A stretch of 64,000 bases of DNA from Mycetocola_B reblochoni (GTDB taxonomy: Bacteria; Actinomycetota; Actinomycetes; Actinomycetales; Microbacteriaceae). This document shows, in pieces, positions 63,789 to 64,000 of the stretch (positions are counted from its first letter, which is position 1; the number at the start of each line of letters is the position of its first letter). Below the pieces are notes generated by a model. It ran no database searches. It worked only from the letters and a program-made list of their open reading frames with translations, and was not told the DNA's origin. Made by a program: the position numbers and the translations under genes. The stretch covers positions 186,001-250,000 of the forward strand of contig NZ_RCUW01000005.1 in NCBI RefSeq assembly GCF_003667525.1. Direction: 5' to 3'.

Positions 63789-64000
63789 GCGCCGCCGAGA
63801 CCCGAACGGACGTCCCCGCGATCAGCGCGGAGGACATCACCGTCACCATCGCCGGGCGCCAGATCCTCGCAGGCGTCGGCCTGACCCTGAACGACGGGGA
63901 GCTCGTCGCCCTCATCGGGCCGAACGGTGCGGGCAAGTCGACGCTGCTCGCCGCACTCACCGGCGACCAGGACGTCAGCGGCGGCAGCATCCTGCTCCGC
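63785..64000 (+). CDS. hmuV: Haem ABC importer ATPase, 3' end outside window
   Basis: First 72 residues of the ATPase. ISAEDITVTIAGRQIL leads to Walker A GPNGAGKSTLL (about residues 45-55) and the start of the Q-loop region. The gene is cut by the right edge of the window. ATG at 63785 overlaps the hmuU stop. Confidence 0.92.
   Translation, partial: MSAAETRTDVPAISAEDITVTIAGRQILAGVGLTLNDGELVALIGPNGAGKSTLLAALTGDQDVSGGSILLR

Overview
The window is high-GC DNA with dense gene packing, GTG/TTG starts, many 4-base ATGA/GTGA gene overlaps, leaderless promoters, a CCA-encoding tRNA-Lys, an imuA'-imuB-dnaE2 mutasome behind an actinobacterial-type SOS box, DtxR/IdeR-type iron boxes, and a HtaA/HmuTUV haem system. 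These point to an actinobacterium (Actinomycetota), most likely Micrococcales and close to Microbacteriaceae. That placement is inferred from gene content; I could not run a phylogenetic test.

Layout. 0-2.8 kb: a secreted S8 protease cut in two by an in-frame TGA. 2.8-8.2 kb: a lipoprotein, a DUF2568 membrane protein, purU, an MFS exporter, and a sigma factor fused to an anti-sigma-like zinc finger and a membrane/Ig-like tail. 8.4-14.8 kb: a six-gene Mrp Na+/H+ antiporter operon (fused A/B, C, D, E, F, G). 14.8-18.5 kb: a secreted acidic HExxH protein, then a ZTP riboswitch followed by glyA-folD. 18.8-25.2 kb: an AraC regulator, a LacI regulator and its mmsA-mmsB-chvE multiple-monosaccharide ABC transporter with matching operators. 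25.3-31.6 kb: a TetR/DHA2 efflux pair, a D-apionate-lactonase-like protein, a thioredoxin-like protein, a winged-helix protein and a GNAT enzyme. 31.7-37.6 kb: the SOS mutasome. 37.7-41.4 kb: a small membrane protein, a MarP-like serine protease, nagA and a frameshifted SRAP gene. 41.5-44.7 kb: an idonate/gluconate operon. 44.9-55.8 kb: a nine-gene minus-strand fructan locus. 56-57.3 kb: an oxidoreductase/TetR pair beside a 9-bp minisatellite. 57.6-58.6 kb: tRNA-Lys and a conserved Micrococcales protein. 58.8-64 kb: cell-wall HtaA divergent from hmuTUV.

The most interesting system is the fructan locus. A Tat-exported protein closely resembling levan fructotransferase (levan to difructose anhydride IV) sits in one apparent operon with a complete carbohydrate ABC importer, a LacI regulator, a cytoplasmic levanase-type GH32, a second and divergent cytoplasmic GH32, and a fructokinase. 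This reads as a 'make a cyclic dimer outside, import it, open it inside' route for levan. The divergent GH32 is the best candidate for the ring-opening step.

Other points worth checking are the in-frame stop in the protease, the C-run frameshift in the SRAP gene, the 9-residue tandem duplication in MrpD, two genes whose start codon seems to coincide with the transcription start inside or beside an operator, and the unusual domain architecture of the HtaA wall protein.
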